A stretch of DNA of 64,000 nucleotides from Eupeodes corollae (Eukaryota; Arthropoda; Insecta; Diptera; Syrphidae). Positions 10,442 through 21,689 of the stretch are shown here, in pieces. Made by a program: the position numbers and the translations under genes. The notes under the pieces are model-generated. The model saw nothing but the letters and a program-made list of their open reading frames with translations. It did no database searches and was not told the DNA's origin. The DNA is taken from NCBI RefSeq assembly GCF_945859685.1, contig NC_079147.1, positions 135,680,645 to 135,744,644 on the forward strand, in the 5' to 3' direction. How positions within the stretch are numbered: position 1 is the stretch's first letter; every line of letters starts with the position of its first letter.

Positions 10442-11603
10442 AACTTCCCATAGGAAGATATTGTAATGGGTCCCTTTTGTCAAATTGAAAATTTTGACGT
10501 TTCTCGACGTTTCAAGGTCCCTAGAGTTGAAATAAAAGATTTTTAGAAAGATGTCTGTGCGTGCGTGTGTATGTACGTTCGAACGTCCGTACGTTCGCGA
10601 CGTTTTTTTGTTGTCCATAGCTCAAGACCCAGAAGAGATATCGATTTCATATAAATTTTGTTGTGTGGGCGGTTTTTTACCATAGCAGTTTAAAAAAAAG
10701 GTGAACATTTTGGTTAACCCTAAATATCTTATGAACCAAAAACGCTTGGGATTTGAATTAAATTTTATATAATATATTGTAACATGTAACACTTTTTGAA
10801 AAAAAAAACAATTAACTGTTTTTTTATAAATCAAAAAAACTGAAATAAAAACTATCATGTCGAAAATTTTACGTAAACAATTATTTTATTTCCAAAACTA
10901 TTTTGAGCAACGAAAAATAAAGTTTTTAACATCTGGTAAAATTTTGAGAAAAATCGAATTGACGGTTTTTTTATAAGAAGTTGGTAAAAATTGATTCTGA
11001 GCTCAAATATCTTTTCAAAACTTTAAGATATTGGCTTGAAACTACTTTTTTCTTTTAAAAAAATATTGTTTTCAATATTCAGTAAAATTTTGAGGAAAAT
11101 CTACTTTGCAGTTTTTTTACAAAAAATAAAAATCTACAAAAAAACAATACTAAAACTTGTTAAAAATGTACTTTCGACTCAAATATCTTTACAAAAATTA
11201 AAAATATTGTTTTCCAACTCTTTTTATTTCTCGGAAAATATTATTTTCCAACAATCCCTTTTTTCATAAAAAAATAAAATCTACAAAAAAAGTGCGCAAA
11301 TTAGGTAAAAATTGCAGTTCGGTTCTTGATATCGCTCAAATTAATTTCATTCATCCAATTTGTAAAAAATTAAGAAATAATAAATTGGTAAAAATTTGTT
11401 TTTGACTAAAAATCTATTTAACAAAACTTGATTTGCAAATTAAACTTTTTCTTTATATGAAAAATATTGTTGCTAATTTTAAAATTTTTAAGAATAATTC
11501 AACTAACAAATTTTTTAACCCAACACGATACCTACAAACTTTTAAGCAAGACAAATAGACAGACGGGATGGGAAGTTATCAGTTTTTGTCGCATCCCAGC
11601 CTC
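10442..11603 (+). mobile_element. Family 1 element, copy B
   Basis: It begins aacttcccataggaagata and ends gatgggaagttatcag, gcatcccagcctc, followed by a T run. The cgta/cgtc block is at about 10555-10605, and tandem monomers occupy about 10920-11520. The right-hand part (11395-11560) keeps the terminal segment with acctacaaacttttaagc, which is shortened in copy A. It is 1,162 bp long and has no nested insertion. Confidence 0.85.
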
Positions 11604-12330
11604 TTTTTTCATTTATTAATCGAACCTTATAAAGTATGCGAAAGTTATAAAGTATGGAGTCGTAACGTGAGGTTTCATTATTTAGAAATACTACCTTGGA
11701 AGGTCCCTTTGCAGTTTGTGCCGAAGTAAAATTGCTAAACCTTGTCAAAGATGGAGCAACATCCAAGAATATAGCTGTGCATATTTATTTTTCTTTAAGT
11801 GCCTTTTCCACCAAATCCGTTATTTAATGCGCTCACACTATCGTTCCGAATTTGTCCTTTTTTTCTATTATTTTGCTTAGCCTATTAATAGCAGATTTTC
11901 GAAATTTGTTGCCATGATTTACATAAGCGATATTAGTTTTTAATATGTTACTTTTAGTAACATATTTAGGTACAATATAATACTGACTACTGCAATTTTC
12001 CTATGATGGCTTAAGTTTTTTGGCATGTCTTTCATCATTTCGACAGGATATTTTTATTAATGTTTCTCTCAACTTCGAAATATTTGGAGTAATTTCTTCC
12101 GCAGTCAGTTACACATCATTATAATACCCATAACTACGAATAAGTCTAAAAGGTCTGGTTGTTTGCTAGAATCAGATGTCCAACATGTTTGAACCCACCA
12201 CCTGTACAAATTATGTCCTAACAACTGCATAGTCCACCTCGCAGGGCAACAAATACGAGTAGCTGCTGTTTTAAAATCTTTTTTTTTCTGTGTCTGATAG
12301 TCAAACAAACAAAGGATCATCTGCACATCG
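11604..12330. other. Non-coding stretch, no gene seen
   Basis: I see no supported feature between family 1 copy B and the LINE fragment. Short frames on the minus strand have no family resemblance I recognise. Confidence 0.5.
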
Positions 12331-12334
12331 CATA

Positions 12335-12830
12335 GGACAAGACTTCTGTAATTTCAAGTTAACAAAGGAGTTCACTAACATATATCAATTCCACGAACGA
12401 CACGTAAAAATCCGACGAAAAATTACCCTAGCCAACCGCTGCTACTTCGGTTTGTCCAAACAATTATATTCAAAGGACAATGTGCAGATATACAAGACTC
12501 TAATTTTACCAGTTCTACTTTACGGCACCGAGTGCTGGACTATAAGTGTAAAAGAAAAATTGATACTGGGAACCTTGGAGAGAAAGATTTTGGCGGATTA
12601 TACGGTACTAAATGCGAGGAGGGCGAATGGAGGAGAAAACTCAAACGTGAACTGTACGAACATGTGAATGCAGTCCAAAGAGCAAGAACACGCCTACTCC
12701 ATCGAGCGAATGGGCAACAACACTCCAGCAAATCAAATGTTTTAATCCCAGCACCCAGGTTTGCTGAGATGACGAGGAAGACAGAGCTTTGGCTACAAAT
12801 ACCAGATGGTTATGCCTGACGTTCACGAAT
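12335..12830 (+). pseudogene. LINE (RTE/CFDP2-like) reverse transcriptase C-terminal fragment
   Basis: The frame up to about 12600 reads KITLANRCYFGLSKQL, then YKTLILPVLLYGTECWT. This is the thumb region typical of the LINE family also found at 22835-25350 and 41226-42605 (there YKTLIIPVLLYGAEAWT). A frameshift near 12590 moves the reading to a second frame giving YGTKCEEGEWRRKLKRELY, the family's usual C-terminal motif. The catalytic palm motifs are absent, so it is a 5'-truncated, frameshifted dead copy. Its sequence differs enough from the other two to be a separate subfamily. Confidence 0.75.
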
Positions 12831-13530
12831 TCAGTCATAGAAGTTCAATGCATGCTACCACAATGAAGCTATGACCTCACGTTTCGTTTCAGTATTCGTA
12901 AGGAAAAAAACGTTATGTTACGTAATGTGACTGAACATTTGTATTGTCTGACAGCTCAACAGCTATAAAAAGTCCATTGTTTATTAGAAAAAGTAAAAAG
13001 GTAAGTTATTGAAATATACATAGAATAAATATACAATTTTATTCAGAAAATGAGTTTCCAAGAACTCCTCATAGATTGAATAAGTCCATAGATTGAGCTC
13101 CCGGAACCACCAACGTCTCTCAGCCTGCGATTCTTCTTACTCTATGAATTGAACATACTCACGATAAAGGCTGTGTAAGCTACTTCCGCGATAAATTCAA
13201 AATTCATATCTTTTACTGCATGAAAAATCAAAAAAAAAAAACAGCTGCTAATGACAGAAGTGTGATTTAAGAAATGTCATATTAGAAATGCCATTCAAAG
13301 CAACCTAAACAGACCCATCGTAACGCAACAGAAGCTGGAGCGGGTTTGTATTTCAGCCAATTCTGACGCAAGAGCGCTTGGTCTTGCCGACTTGGTTGAG
13401 CAAGCTCAACCGAGACCGAAAACTATGGAATATCTCAATGTATACTCAGCCGGATAACAAATTATCATCATTGGTGTGGGGTAGCACTTAAAGCTTTGAA
13501 ATTTATATTTAAGATTTTGTTCCTAACCAT
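12831..13530. other. Non-coding stretch, no gene seen
   Basis: No supported gene. A short palindrome gttgagcaagctcaac lies near 13403. Nothing here recurs elsewhere in the window. Confidence 0.5.
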
Positions 13531-13537
13531 TTTTATT

Positions 13538-14162
13538 TCAGATTTTCAAGCATTCAACTAGATCATTGACATAGTAAGTCTTACAACAGTCATCTGGCTT
13601 TTCGGGTGGTGTCGAGAAATACATTTTTGATGTAATCATGAGGAACCGATCGCGATGCATTTTTACTGCTTGGTTTCCCAGCGATAAATGCGTTAACCAA
13701 TAATTCTTTAGGCTTGACGCCCGGTTGTAGCACATTGTAAACATACAACCAACGACTACTTCTGTTTCATCAGCGTTGTTTGGATCCATAGTCTTGCAAC
13801 GTTTATTTGTTGATGATCTGCGATGAATATCCAAGCCTTCGTTTGTGCACTGTGCAATATATATGTAGACAGATATTGGCCAAGGTTTGTGTAAACTTGA
13901 AGCAATGATACCGATCGGTGAGTGGTCTGTGATATATTGCATGGTCGTGAAGGAAAAACTGTTTTTTTGGAACAAATACACCGGTGACTATAGATATCTC
14001 TTCATCTGAATCTTCTCCAGAGCTTGAATCCTGGTCGTCTTCTGTTTCGGATTCATTACTTGGATGTGGTCGAAACGAATCGTCACTATCAGAAAAAAAG
14101 TCTGCTCCACCCGACTTTTCTCCTTCATCATTCAATAATCTTTCAATTTCTTCGTGGTCCAT
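13538..14162 (-). pseudogene. piggyBac-type transposase N-terminal remnant
   Basis: On the minus strand the frame starts at the ATG at 14160-14162 with MDHEEIERLLNDE, then an acidic Ser/Asp/Glu-rich stretch with EDDQDSSSGEDSDEE, as at the N-terminus of piggyBac-like transposases. After a frameshift near 13980-13800 a second frame gives DETEVVVGCMFTMC, then NYWLTHLSLGN and MHRDRFLMITSKMYFS, ending DDCCKTYYVNDLVECLKI. This matches the piggyBac order of early DDE domain, YW..x..GN, RF..LL..F and D..K...L. The linking middle part and the whole catalytic C-terminal part are missing. No TTAA-flanked terminal repeats were identified. Confidence 0.75.
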
Positions 14163-14169
14163 TGAAGTC

Positions 14170-17100
14170 TAAGAACGAAAGTAGTATAATGCAGTAGCCA
14201 AAAATTCCGAACGGTACTTATAAGTACCAACATATTAGACGAACGGTACCCTATTGAACCATGCACTTTTTTGTATTATTATTATTCTATTTTGATCCAA
14301 ATCACGTTTTATAATTATTATAACACCTTATAAATGTATAATGTATGTAAGCAGAATTTTTACCCAAAATATTTGATTTGTATGCACTAAACTACAAGAA
14401 AAAGAACACAAGCTCGAGTTTCTGGCCTTACGTGCGAGTAAAAACTTTGGAATAAAATAATGTACAGTACCTAATTGAAATTTTAGAAAAGCCGTTATAT
14501 TTTGTTCTCAAAATACTCACGGACGACCTGGTACAAATTTAGTTTTATTATCGGGCCCTGTGAAATTGTAGGCATGTTTGAACTTTAGATGGTACATATG
14601 TGTACCGTGCGTCACGAAAGAGCTAAGCGAGATGAGCTTCACACATAAAAAAAAATGCCCTTATGCTCTTTGTTTAAGAATATGTTTAGTTCTGATACAT
14701 GTTGTATGTAACTGTTTGCATTCCATGTTGCTATTTTGTTAAGTCCATCATTCTTAATAGCGACTTCTTCGCCAAACTGTTTTATGTTGTTATAGTCTTG
14801 AAATCATAAAGCATTTACTCTATAGATATTTCCTCGTCCTTTCGCATTTTTTTCTCAATCTGGGAAGATATTAAGCTTATTAAAATGTTTAATCACTTAA
14901 AATTATAATATATAAATGTATACGTAAAGTCAGTGTAAAAATTGAACTGCACCTTTTAAGTTTGTAACTGAGAAAAGTTCTGCTATTATGCTTGACAACT
15001 TGGTAAAGCATAATACTAAAAGACTGAGAGAAAAATATTCGTCATCTAGACAATTTTTACATTTATTTACATATTATGCCTTTTAATATTTGAAGTGCTA
15101 TGGATCAAAAACAAATCTGAAAGTTTGCAGACTCAGATCTTGTGTATAACGGAATTGTGATAATATTAATTCAATGGAAGAATCCCGAACTTTTTTTATA
15201 CCTCTATTTCTCTCTTATAACCTTATAATTTCGGCACTTCAGCTTGCAAATTAAAGCTCTAAAAAACCCTTAAACTTCTGAATTGAACAAAATGTTGGCA
15301 CTTGTTCTTATAAAGTACAAACAAAATATCAAAACAAAAATATCAGAAATAATATTATGTTAGTTTATTTTGTATTGATTCTTACTGAAATAAGCCTCTT
15401 CAATACCCACTCGTACAAGAGGAATCCACGCGAGACTTTCAGATTAGGCACGACAGCGACAGCATCGACATAGCAACTTTATCAAACACCCATCAAGAGT
15501 CTGAGTCGGTATGGTACAGGACGTCGTGACTGAAGGAGATACCAGCACCAGGCACCAGCAATTGCACTTTGCTACCCCATTTTTGTATCATAATCACAAC
15601 CAGCCAGCCAGCCAAGCCAGGCAGTCAGTGCAGCCAGCCAGCGCAGCGCTGCGTTGAGCATCAAGTACACCATCAGGATTTAAATCACATGTTTTATAAC
15701 AACAAAACATGGGAAAAGGCTTACACCCTTTTGCTTACCTCTTTTTGTTTAAAGTAGTGAACCATTTCGAGAGCTCATCGACGACGACGATAGCTTTAGG
15801 GGCTTCAGAGGAACTTCAAAGTCGACTGTTTTACCTACGTATATGTGTTTTTTTTTATAAATATGGAACATCGACAGGGATAATTATTATGTCCTCGTAC
15901 CTACGACTCTACGAGTATACGTATGTATGTATTGTGCAGTGTACGGGCCGAGAGGCGAATGAACTTAGGTAAAAATAAAAGATGAAAGGTAAAAAGAATA
16001 AAATTGTTAAAAGACGCATCCACTTTTGGGTTATGAGTTTATTGTTCTATTAAACATTTTTAAGAACTCTGCCTCTAGAAAGAAAGAATGAATATAAGCG
16101 AGCGGGATACTCTACTCAGTAGGTAAGGTATAGGGTATTCTCCATTAGATATACCTATGTAAAGGTACAGGGAAAACATGTTGTCCTAATGTTGCTTGCT
16201 GACTATGACGAGAGGGTTGACTCAAGTGGAAGCCACGTGAAAAAATACTAGCAGGCATTCTTTCGAAGCCAACCTCATCTCTTGGTCGTGGTTGCGATGC
16301 TTGTGGGCCTTGGTAGGGTACGAGTATAGTGGGTATAGAATATCTACGAGTGAAAGCGTTTTGAGATGAGATTTCTCGTGGAACGTGTTCCGCTTCGTTA
16401 GATACCCAAGAGCCGGCAGCAGTGGTAATATTTCGCGCTTACCATAACCACCTTTCGCTCCTGCTTCTGCTTGCGCTAACTTCCCTCCCTTACCACATAA
16501 ACTAACAAGGCACCTTAATCGATTAGATTCTTTCTCGCAATTAAGTAAATTAGACTTTATTCACCGGTTGCTTAGGCTGCTTAAAGTGCTATTACGTGGT
16601 AATTAAAAAATATTATTTTGAAGCGTTGGTGTGGATATTACGGTGTGCTGATGATCCGTGCTGCGGGATTTGAGAGAAGATGTGAGAGTGTGGTGGACTA
16701 TACGTATACGTATACACTATACATCTATCTCATGCATCTCCTTGGTGAAGCGTTTCATTATTTTTAGATTTGTTTGTTGTTGTTCTGTTTTTTATTTAGT
16801 TTAAATTTGATTTTAGCTTTTGCAGTTGTCTTATGTCTTTGAAATTTCGAGGATGTTTTTAATTAAGTCACGGTTCTGTTACTTGAGAAACGTTCACTTT
16901 GAGCAATTAGATTTAATTAACAGAATCATGGCGACAAATTATTTTTACCGCGGGTTTGTTTCTGGTGATTTTTTTTTTTTTTTTAATTTGTGGATTTTCT
17001 TTTTTGATTTAACATTATGTATTTTCAAAAGCAAAATTTACCCAATTTCATTTCGGAGGAAACAAAATACGATGTTTGGAACAGATAGGGAGGTTTTAAA

Positions 17101-17795
17101 ATATTGATTATTCATCTGTTTCAGGCTTTTGAGTTATATACACTTCGAACAATATCTATAGGAAGAATTTATAATATTAATTCGAAAGTATTTAAGAATT
17201 GATTTTTAGATCCACTAACTTAACTATTTAATAACAACTTGAGCAAAAATGGAAATAGAAAATAAATATTTATAATGAATTAATTTATTTAAAAAATAAA
17301 TAAAAACATCGAAATCCTAAGTTTCCTTTATTTTAAAATGAAAAAAGTATAGAAAGAAAACTCGATGAATTTGTTAACACTTTATCGTCCTTTGCTTTTA
17401 TACCTTTTCATAGTGAAATTTCAACGCGAAATTTCTCAACAAAATCTGCTCCTTTATTCTCGTTTGCGAAAGATCTAAAATTTGTTTGAATTAACCACAA
17501 AGCCAAACAGAAATAGGAAAGACACAAACCCTTAACTTTTGGTAACATTATAACTATTTACAAGTGCTACATTTTTCTTGGGATGAGTTTCCCGTTCCCG
17601 GTATAAGGTGCCTTTAAGGACATTCCGCTTTGTGCATCTACTGGCTAAGCTCATGCTAATACAACTCAAATTGTAAGAAAAATCTCATCCTAAAAAATGT
17701 GAAGCTAATTAATAAACGAATTTGTGCATTTGATTAATTTGATGAAAAATACACAGTTTAACATATTTTTTATTAAAATAAAAAGTTAAGTTTTT
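14170..17795. other. Long non-coding stretch with minor repeats
   Basis: No gene can be supported. Small features are gaacggtac repeated near 14207 and 14255, a cagc/agcc-rich stretch at 15597-15655 (cagccagccagccaagcc), and a tacgtatacgtatac palindromic run near 16700. The frames at 15569-15757 and 16820-17107 look like chance openings. Confidence 0.55.
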
Positions 17796-17872
17796 CAAGA
17801 AATTATTAATTTATTTTCAATAAAAATACAATTCCTATAGTTTTCAGTAAATTTTCTTCCTTTTGACACTTT

Positions 17873-17895
17873 ACATAAGTACATATCGTACTTAT
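17873..17895. repeat. 9-bp inverted repeat
   Basis: The arms cataagtac/gtacttatg are separated by gatat on the minus strand. The repeat lies just downstream of the candidate exon's stop codon, in what would be its 3' UTR. Confidence 0.7.
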
Positions 17896-17929
17896 GCCTA
17901 CTGAATCTTTTTTAAATGCTCTTGCATCA

Positions 17930-18202
17930 AGATTTAACAACAAGCACCTGGACTTGCGACATGCGAATCATCTCGCTTGAGTTACGATCATAAAAGTAAA
18001 GTAAAGCTTCGGCATTGCCTAGTTCCGTGCAATGTCTTTCTATAAGTTTTGTGCAAGATTCATATGAAATGCGCTCAGAATTTGTAGACCAGTTGAGCTC
18101 AACGTTGACTTCATCAAAGAGTTCTGACCACTTGTTTGCAAAGTAAATCCCTTTTTTGTGATGACATCTAAAACTTTTCTCTGTAATCTATTCTCGGGAA
18201 TG
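17930..18202 (-). CDS. Candidate terminal exon of an unidentified protein, tentative
   Basis: On the minus strand a pyrimidine-rich stretch ending tttttttaacag precedes position 18202 and resembles a 3' splice acceptor. Downstream, one frame is open to a TGA at about 17930 and reads like real protein: FANKWSELFDEVNVELNW, ESCTKLIERHCTELG and YFYDRNSSEMIRMSQVQ. About 100 bases past the stop there is an AATAAA in a T/A-rich context, as expected for a polyadenylation signal. A TAG stands in this frame near the acceptor. Bridging it would need a one-base shift at the A6 run near 18153, so the exon may be a pseudogene. I do not recognise the family. It could also be a fragment of an unknown transposon. 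Confidence 0.25.
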
Positions 18203-18702
18203 CTGTTAAAAAAATGTATGTATCTAGTTTTTTATTTTTATTATAAAAGCGCACACTCAAGGGGATATTACTACCCTTATTATCTAAAGACACAGTGTGA
18301 GCACTAGGAAGGGGAGAGAGGGGTTGAAAGGAGGTGTCGGTGCACATTGGTTTTGAATTCCAGAATATTGCAATGGTTGGGAAGGACAGAGTGTGGTAAG
18401 GAATCCCACATTCACGTAGTACGGTTAAAGAACAAATCTCTGTACTTAACAGTACGACAAATGATGGGCTCGAGGTTATACTGATGAGCATTCATAGAAG
18501 CACAAGTATTACGGTTGAAGTGTTTAAGGAGAGAAAAGCAGCTGGCTATTTCCCTAGAGCATAAACCGTTAAAATAACGGTAAAAAAGCGTGAGACAAGA
18601 AACTTAACGACAATGTTCGAGCGACGCACTATGGAAAAATGCATGACCGTAACTTAGAAATAACGTTTATTTGACAATACAAAGATTTTTTTTTTTAAAT
18701 AT

Positions 18703-18993
18703 TAAATTAAATTAAATTGGGTGGCGCAACAGTCCGTTGTGAACCAGGGCCTAGTGACTTACAACTCTCAACCATTCCTGTGTGCTAATACTGTTGTCAG
18801 GAATGGAAGGGAACGGCTAATTTGAGAAAGCACTTTTTGATGACAAGAATTACTCTTGAAAGATTTGTCAATTCCTCGCAAGAGGCAGTACCCGCAAAAA
18901 TTCATTTTTTTTTAATTAAGGTTGCACAGGCAGGAATTGAACCCAAGACATCTTGCATGACAGTCCAACGCACTAACCATCATGCCACGGGTA
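18703..18993 (-). mobile_element. tRNA-derived SINE, near full length
   Basis: On the minus strand it starts with gtacccgtggcatgatgg, keeps box A (tggcatgatgg) and a box B-like ggttcaattcc, and ends gcgccacccaattt plus aattt repeats. It has a small internal deletion relative to the copy at 56539 (ggatggaaggg joins aacggctaa) and a T-run expansion near 18905. The tRNA-like head makes it a pol III-transcribed SINE mobilised by a LINE. Confidence 0.85.
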
Positions 18994-19029
18994 CTACATT
19001 TTTTTAAAATAGGTAAATGTTTATTCCGA

Positions 19030-19330
19030 AAAATACTCTGAACAAGGCTCGCTTTCTTCCTTAGAATTATTATTATTTTCTTCTTCAGAGTCATCTAATC
19101 GAGATGGAATCGATTAGATGACTCTCAGCTATAAGCATTTCAATTGCTTCTTTCGAAAAATATTTTGTTTTTTTAATAGGATGAGGCCTAATGCTTGTTA
19201 TTGGGAGATCAGAAGTTAATAACAAACGATTAAAAATATCTTAATTGCAATTTTTCCTTCAGTAATTAAGGCGGTAGAGTCTGAAGTGCTTATTTCAAGC
19301 TTCGGCTGCTTCAATTGTGCAAAATCACAT
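19030..19330 (-). pseudogene. Unidentified coding remnant with acidic C-terminal tail
   Basis: On the minus strand, frames give KLEISTSDSTALITEGKIA, then SIRPHPIKKTKYFSKEAIEM and LIAESHLIDS. After a frame change at the inverted repeat comes an acidic, Asn/Glu-rich tail (DDSEEENNNNSKEESE) ending in a stop near 19030. The composition is protein-like but I do not recognise the family. It may be the C-terminus of a DNA-transposon transposase or a gene fragment. Confidence 0.25.
19087..19125. repeat. Perfect 16-bp inverted repeat, 7-base loop
   Basis: agagtcatctaatcga (19087-19102) is followed by gatggaa and then the exact reverse complement tcgattagatgactct (19110-19125). It falls inside the possible coding remnant described next, so it may be a recent small inverted duplication. 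Confidence 0.9.
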
Positions 19331-19740
19331 TTTCAATTACGGTTGATCCATGGATTAGTAAGTAAGTTATTAAGTACGTAATGTTGTTTATTTCACTTTA
19401 TCCATACATTAAATTGTTTCTTATATTTTTATAATTTGATTCAGTTTTTATAGAATTAGTAATAATTTAACAAATGTGTTACTATTTCTCTAAACAAAAA
19501 GGTTCAACACTGACTTTTGTCGTCTGTCGAAATCAATACAATTTTTTCCAAAAACTTCCCTAGATTTTTAATTATTTTTAAGGCAAAAATATAATTAATT
19601 AATTAGTTCTAATCCTTTATTCCATTAAAGAAATCTATTATAGTCTTCATATAAAGTGAACCATTTCCTAATGTCTCTCGGAGAATACTTCTTAAAATTG
19701 GGCAAGTTCCCACAAAATGTACAAGGGTCTCTTCTTTTTT

Positions 19741-20040
19741 TCAATTGCAGAGAGTACAGTTTAGATTTTCAGTTTCTGTCCTTCTTGTTATATTGAGCTT
19801 AATGACACCTACTCTTGCTTTTAGTATCCAGCGAATTTTGGAGACATCCCAGTCATCCGAGACGTATACTTCACCAGCAGTATAATCAAGCAAATAGTAT
19901 AAGTGCTCGCGCTCGATTATTTTAACTGCTACGCCATCCACAACCAGCTTAAACAGAGTTTTGTTGGTCACGATCTCATCCAACTGTTCTACATCTTCCC
20001 GATTGACGCTATTTTCCCAACTCCTAAACCGGAAAATCAT
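19741..20040 (-). pseudogene. LINE pol C-terminal region
   Basis: A continuous frame of about 99 residues starts MIFRFRSWENSVNREDVEQL. It runs through YYLLDYTAGEVYVSDDWDVS and ends with the CTLC half of a CxxC...H...C knuckle, whose second half continues past a stop. This is the C-terminal end of the LINE polyprotein, and it is the longest uninterrupted piece of this copy. The function of this tail in LINEs is probably RNA binding. Confidence 0.55.
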
Positions 20041-21148
20041 CTTTTCAATTAAGCACTGAGAACTCTTCCCACATAGTACCTACATATGACATCTCATCGT
20101 ATGCTCAAAGACAGGTTTCAACTGGCATTCAAGGTTCAAGACATAGTTAGGCGTCACACTTGTCAAACCCAGTACTTTTTTGAAGAAGTATCTTTGCATC
20201 TTTTCCACTTTATCATGTTGTAACTCCCTCCATACTTGTGCTCCATTACCGAGAATAGTCCTGGTAACCGCGTTAAAGATTTCGATTTTAGAAGTTAATT
20301 TGAAATAATCTTTATTAGTGATAAACCGATTCCAAGTAAAATTTAAGCTCTGTCTATCTTGTTTAGCTCGTTCTTTGAAGTGCTCCGTTAGGTTTAGTCC
20401 GGAAGTTAGCCATATACAAAGGTACTTGTATTTGCTAATAACTTCAATGGTTGCTCCTTTGAGCTACCAATTTTCTTGTTGGCTAAGACTACCATCTCTT
20501 TTTCTAAATACCATCACTTTCGACTCCAACAGGGTTATAACAAGACTCCACCGTTTACAGTATTCTGCCGTCTTATTTATCATGCCTTGTGGTATGTCGA
20601 ATCGAATTTGCGTTCCATTCAGCGAAATACCCTCTGCTATGAACTCATGGATATCATTTATATAGAGTGCTTAAAATAGTGGACTCAGCAAGCAACCTTG
20701 TTAAACACCCATCGTTGTTTCAAACCGGTCTGACAATTGTTCCCCATCCCATACCGCAGCTGTTGTTTTATCATACAGATCTCTTATGATTCGGATGAGT
20801 TTCTCAGAAATCCCTAAAATTTGCAGTTTGTATAAAAGTGCTGTTCGATCGATATAGTTAAACGCCGCTTAAAAGTCAATGAAGAGACAGTAAACTTTCT
20901 TTTTGTCATTCATTTGAAGTTTTGTGATATTAAAGAGGTTAAACTTCTCGAAATCCAGTTTTGAAGTCATTTAGGGCACTATATTCCTTTTCCCATTGCT
21001 TTAGTCTTGTTAATAGAACTCCGGCAAAGCTTTTTGCAATAGTGTCCATAAACGATATCCCTCTATAGTTTTGGACAATGTTCTGATCACCTTTTTTGTA
21101 AATTTGGAAAATAATAGATTTTTTTGAAATCTGATTCCACTTTTCCAC

Positions 21149-21651
21149 ATTCAAGCATTGAAAAGTTTAGCTATTATATTTATTGGTGATTGTGGAGCTT
21201 TGGTAAGGGACTTATGTGGCACTCGGTCTTTACCTGGAGCTTTATTCCTTTTTGTATTTCATTTAATTCGTTGAACGTGATGGGGTTGTTANNNNNNNNN
21301 NNNNNNNNNNNNNNNNNNNNNNNNNNNNNNNNNNNNNNNNNNNNNNNNNNNNNNNNNNNNNNNNNNNNNNNNNNNNNNNNNNNNNNNNNNNNNNNNNNNN
21401 NNNNNNNNNNNNNNNNNNNNNNNNNNNNNNNNNNNNNNNNNNNNNNNNNNNNNNNNNNNNNNNNNNNNNNNNNNNNNNNNNNNNNNNNNNNACATTCGAG
21501 CATTCGATTGAAAAGTTTAGCTCATATATTTATTGCTGATTGTGGGGCTTTGTTAAGGAACTCATATGGCACTCGGTCTTCACCTGGCGCTTTATTCCTT
21601 TTTGTATTTTGAAGAAATTCATTTAATTCGTTGAAAGTGATGGGGTTGTCG
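21149..21651. repeat. Partly duplicated LINE segment on both sides of the gap
   Basis: The left copy is 21149-21291 and the right copy 21492-21651. Both contain gaaaagtttagct, tggcactcggtctt, gctttattcctttttgtatt and tgatggggttgt. They differ at roughly one base in ten plus indels, too much for simple sequencing error. They are either a real tandem duplication, two element copies, or two haplotypes placed side by side by the assembler. Confidence 0.8.
21292..21491. other. Assembly gap of 200 N
   Basis: Exactly 200 N. The round number suggests a placeholder rather than a measured length. Confidence 0.99.
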
Positions 21652-21689
21652 AAAAGAGGAACAGCAACCATCCATCGTAACCCTATTTT

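Larger units (their letters stand above)
19690..21680 (-). mobile_element. Non-LTR retrotransposon (LINE), decayed, with assembly gap
   Basis: Read on the minus strand from 21680, the LINE order is NPITFNELNEFLQ and NKAPGEDRVPYEF (region before the RT), then IIFQIYKKGDQNIVQNYRG (RT motif 0/1). RT motif B follows as QGCLLSPLF near 20700, then a thumb region, and finally LNCTLCN...H...C, a zinc-like tail near 19700. The YADD catalytic box expected after motif B is missing through deletion (IRFDIPQG). Stops and frameshifts are scattered throughout. A 200-N gap (21292-21491) falls in the pre-RT region, and the sequence on either side of it is partly duplicated. Confidence 0.75.

Noticed and set aside
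6865..11603. CRISPR-like array in the regularly spaced repeats
   Set aside because: The unit is a ~172-bp AT-rich tandem monomer without unique spacers, in a eukaryotic mobile element.
13984..14172. Ser-rich plus-strand frame as a gene
   Set aside because: It is the antisense shadow of the acidic piggyBac leader.
18822..19007. 61-residue frame (MRKHFLMTRITLERFVNSSQ...) as a gene
   Set aside because: It lies wholly within a SINE and recurs with the other SINE copies.
21180..21612. Frames of 68-140 residues around 21292-21491
   Set aside because: Most of their length is translated N, so they are gap artefacts.
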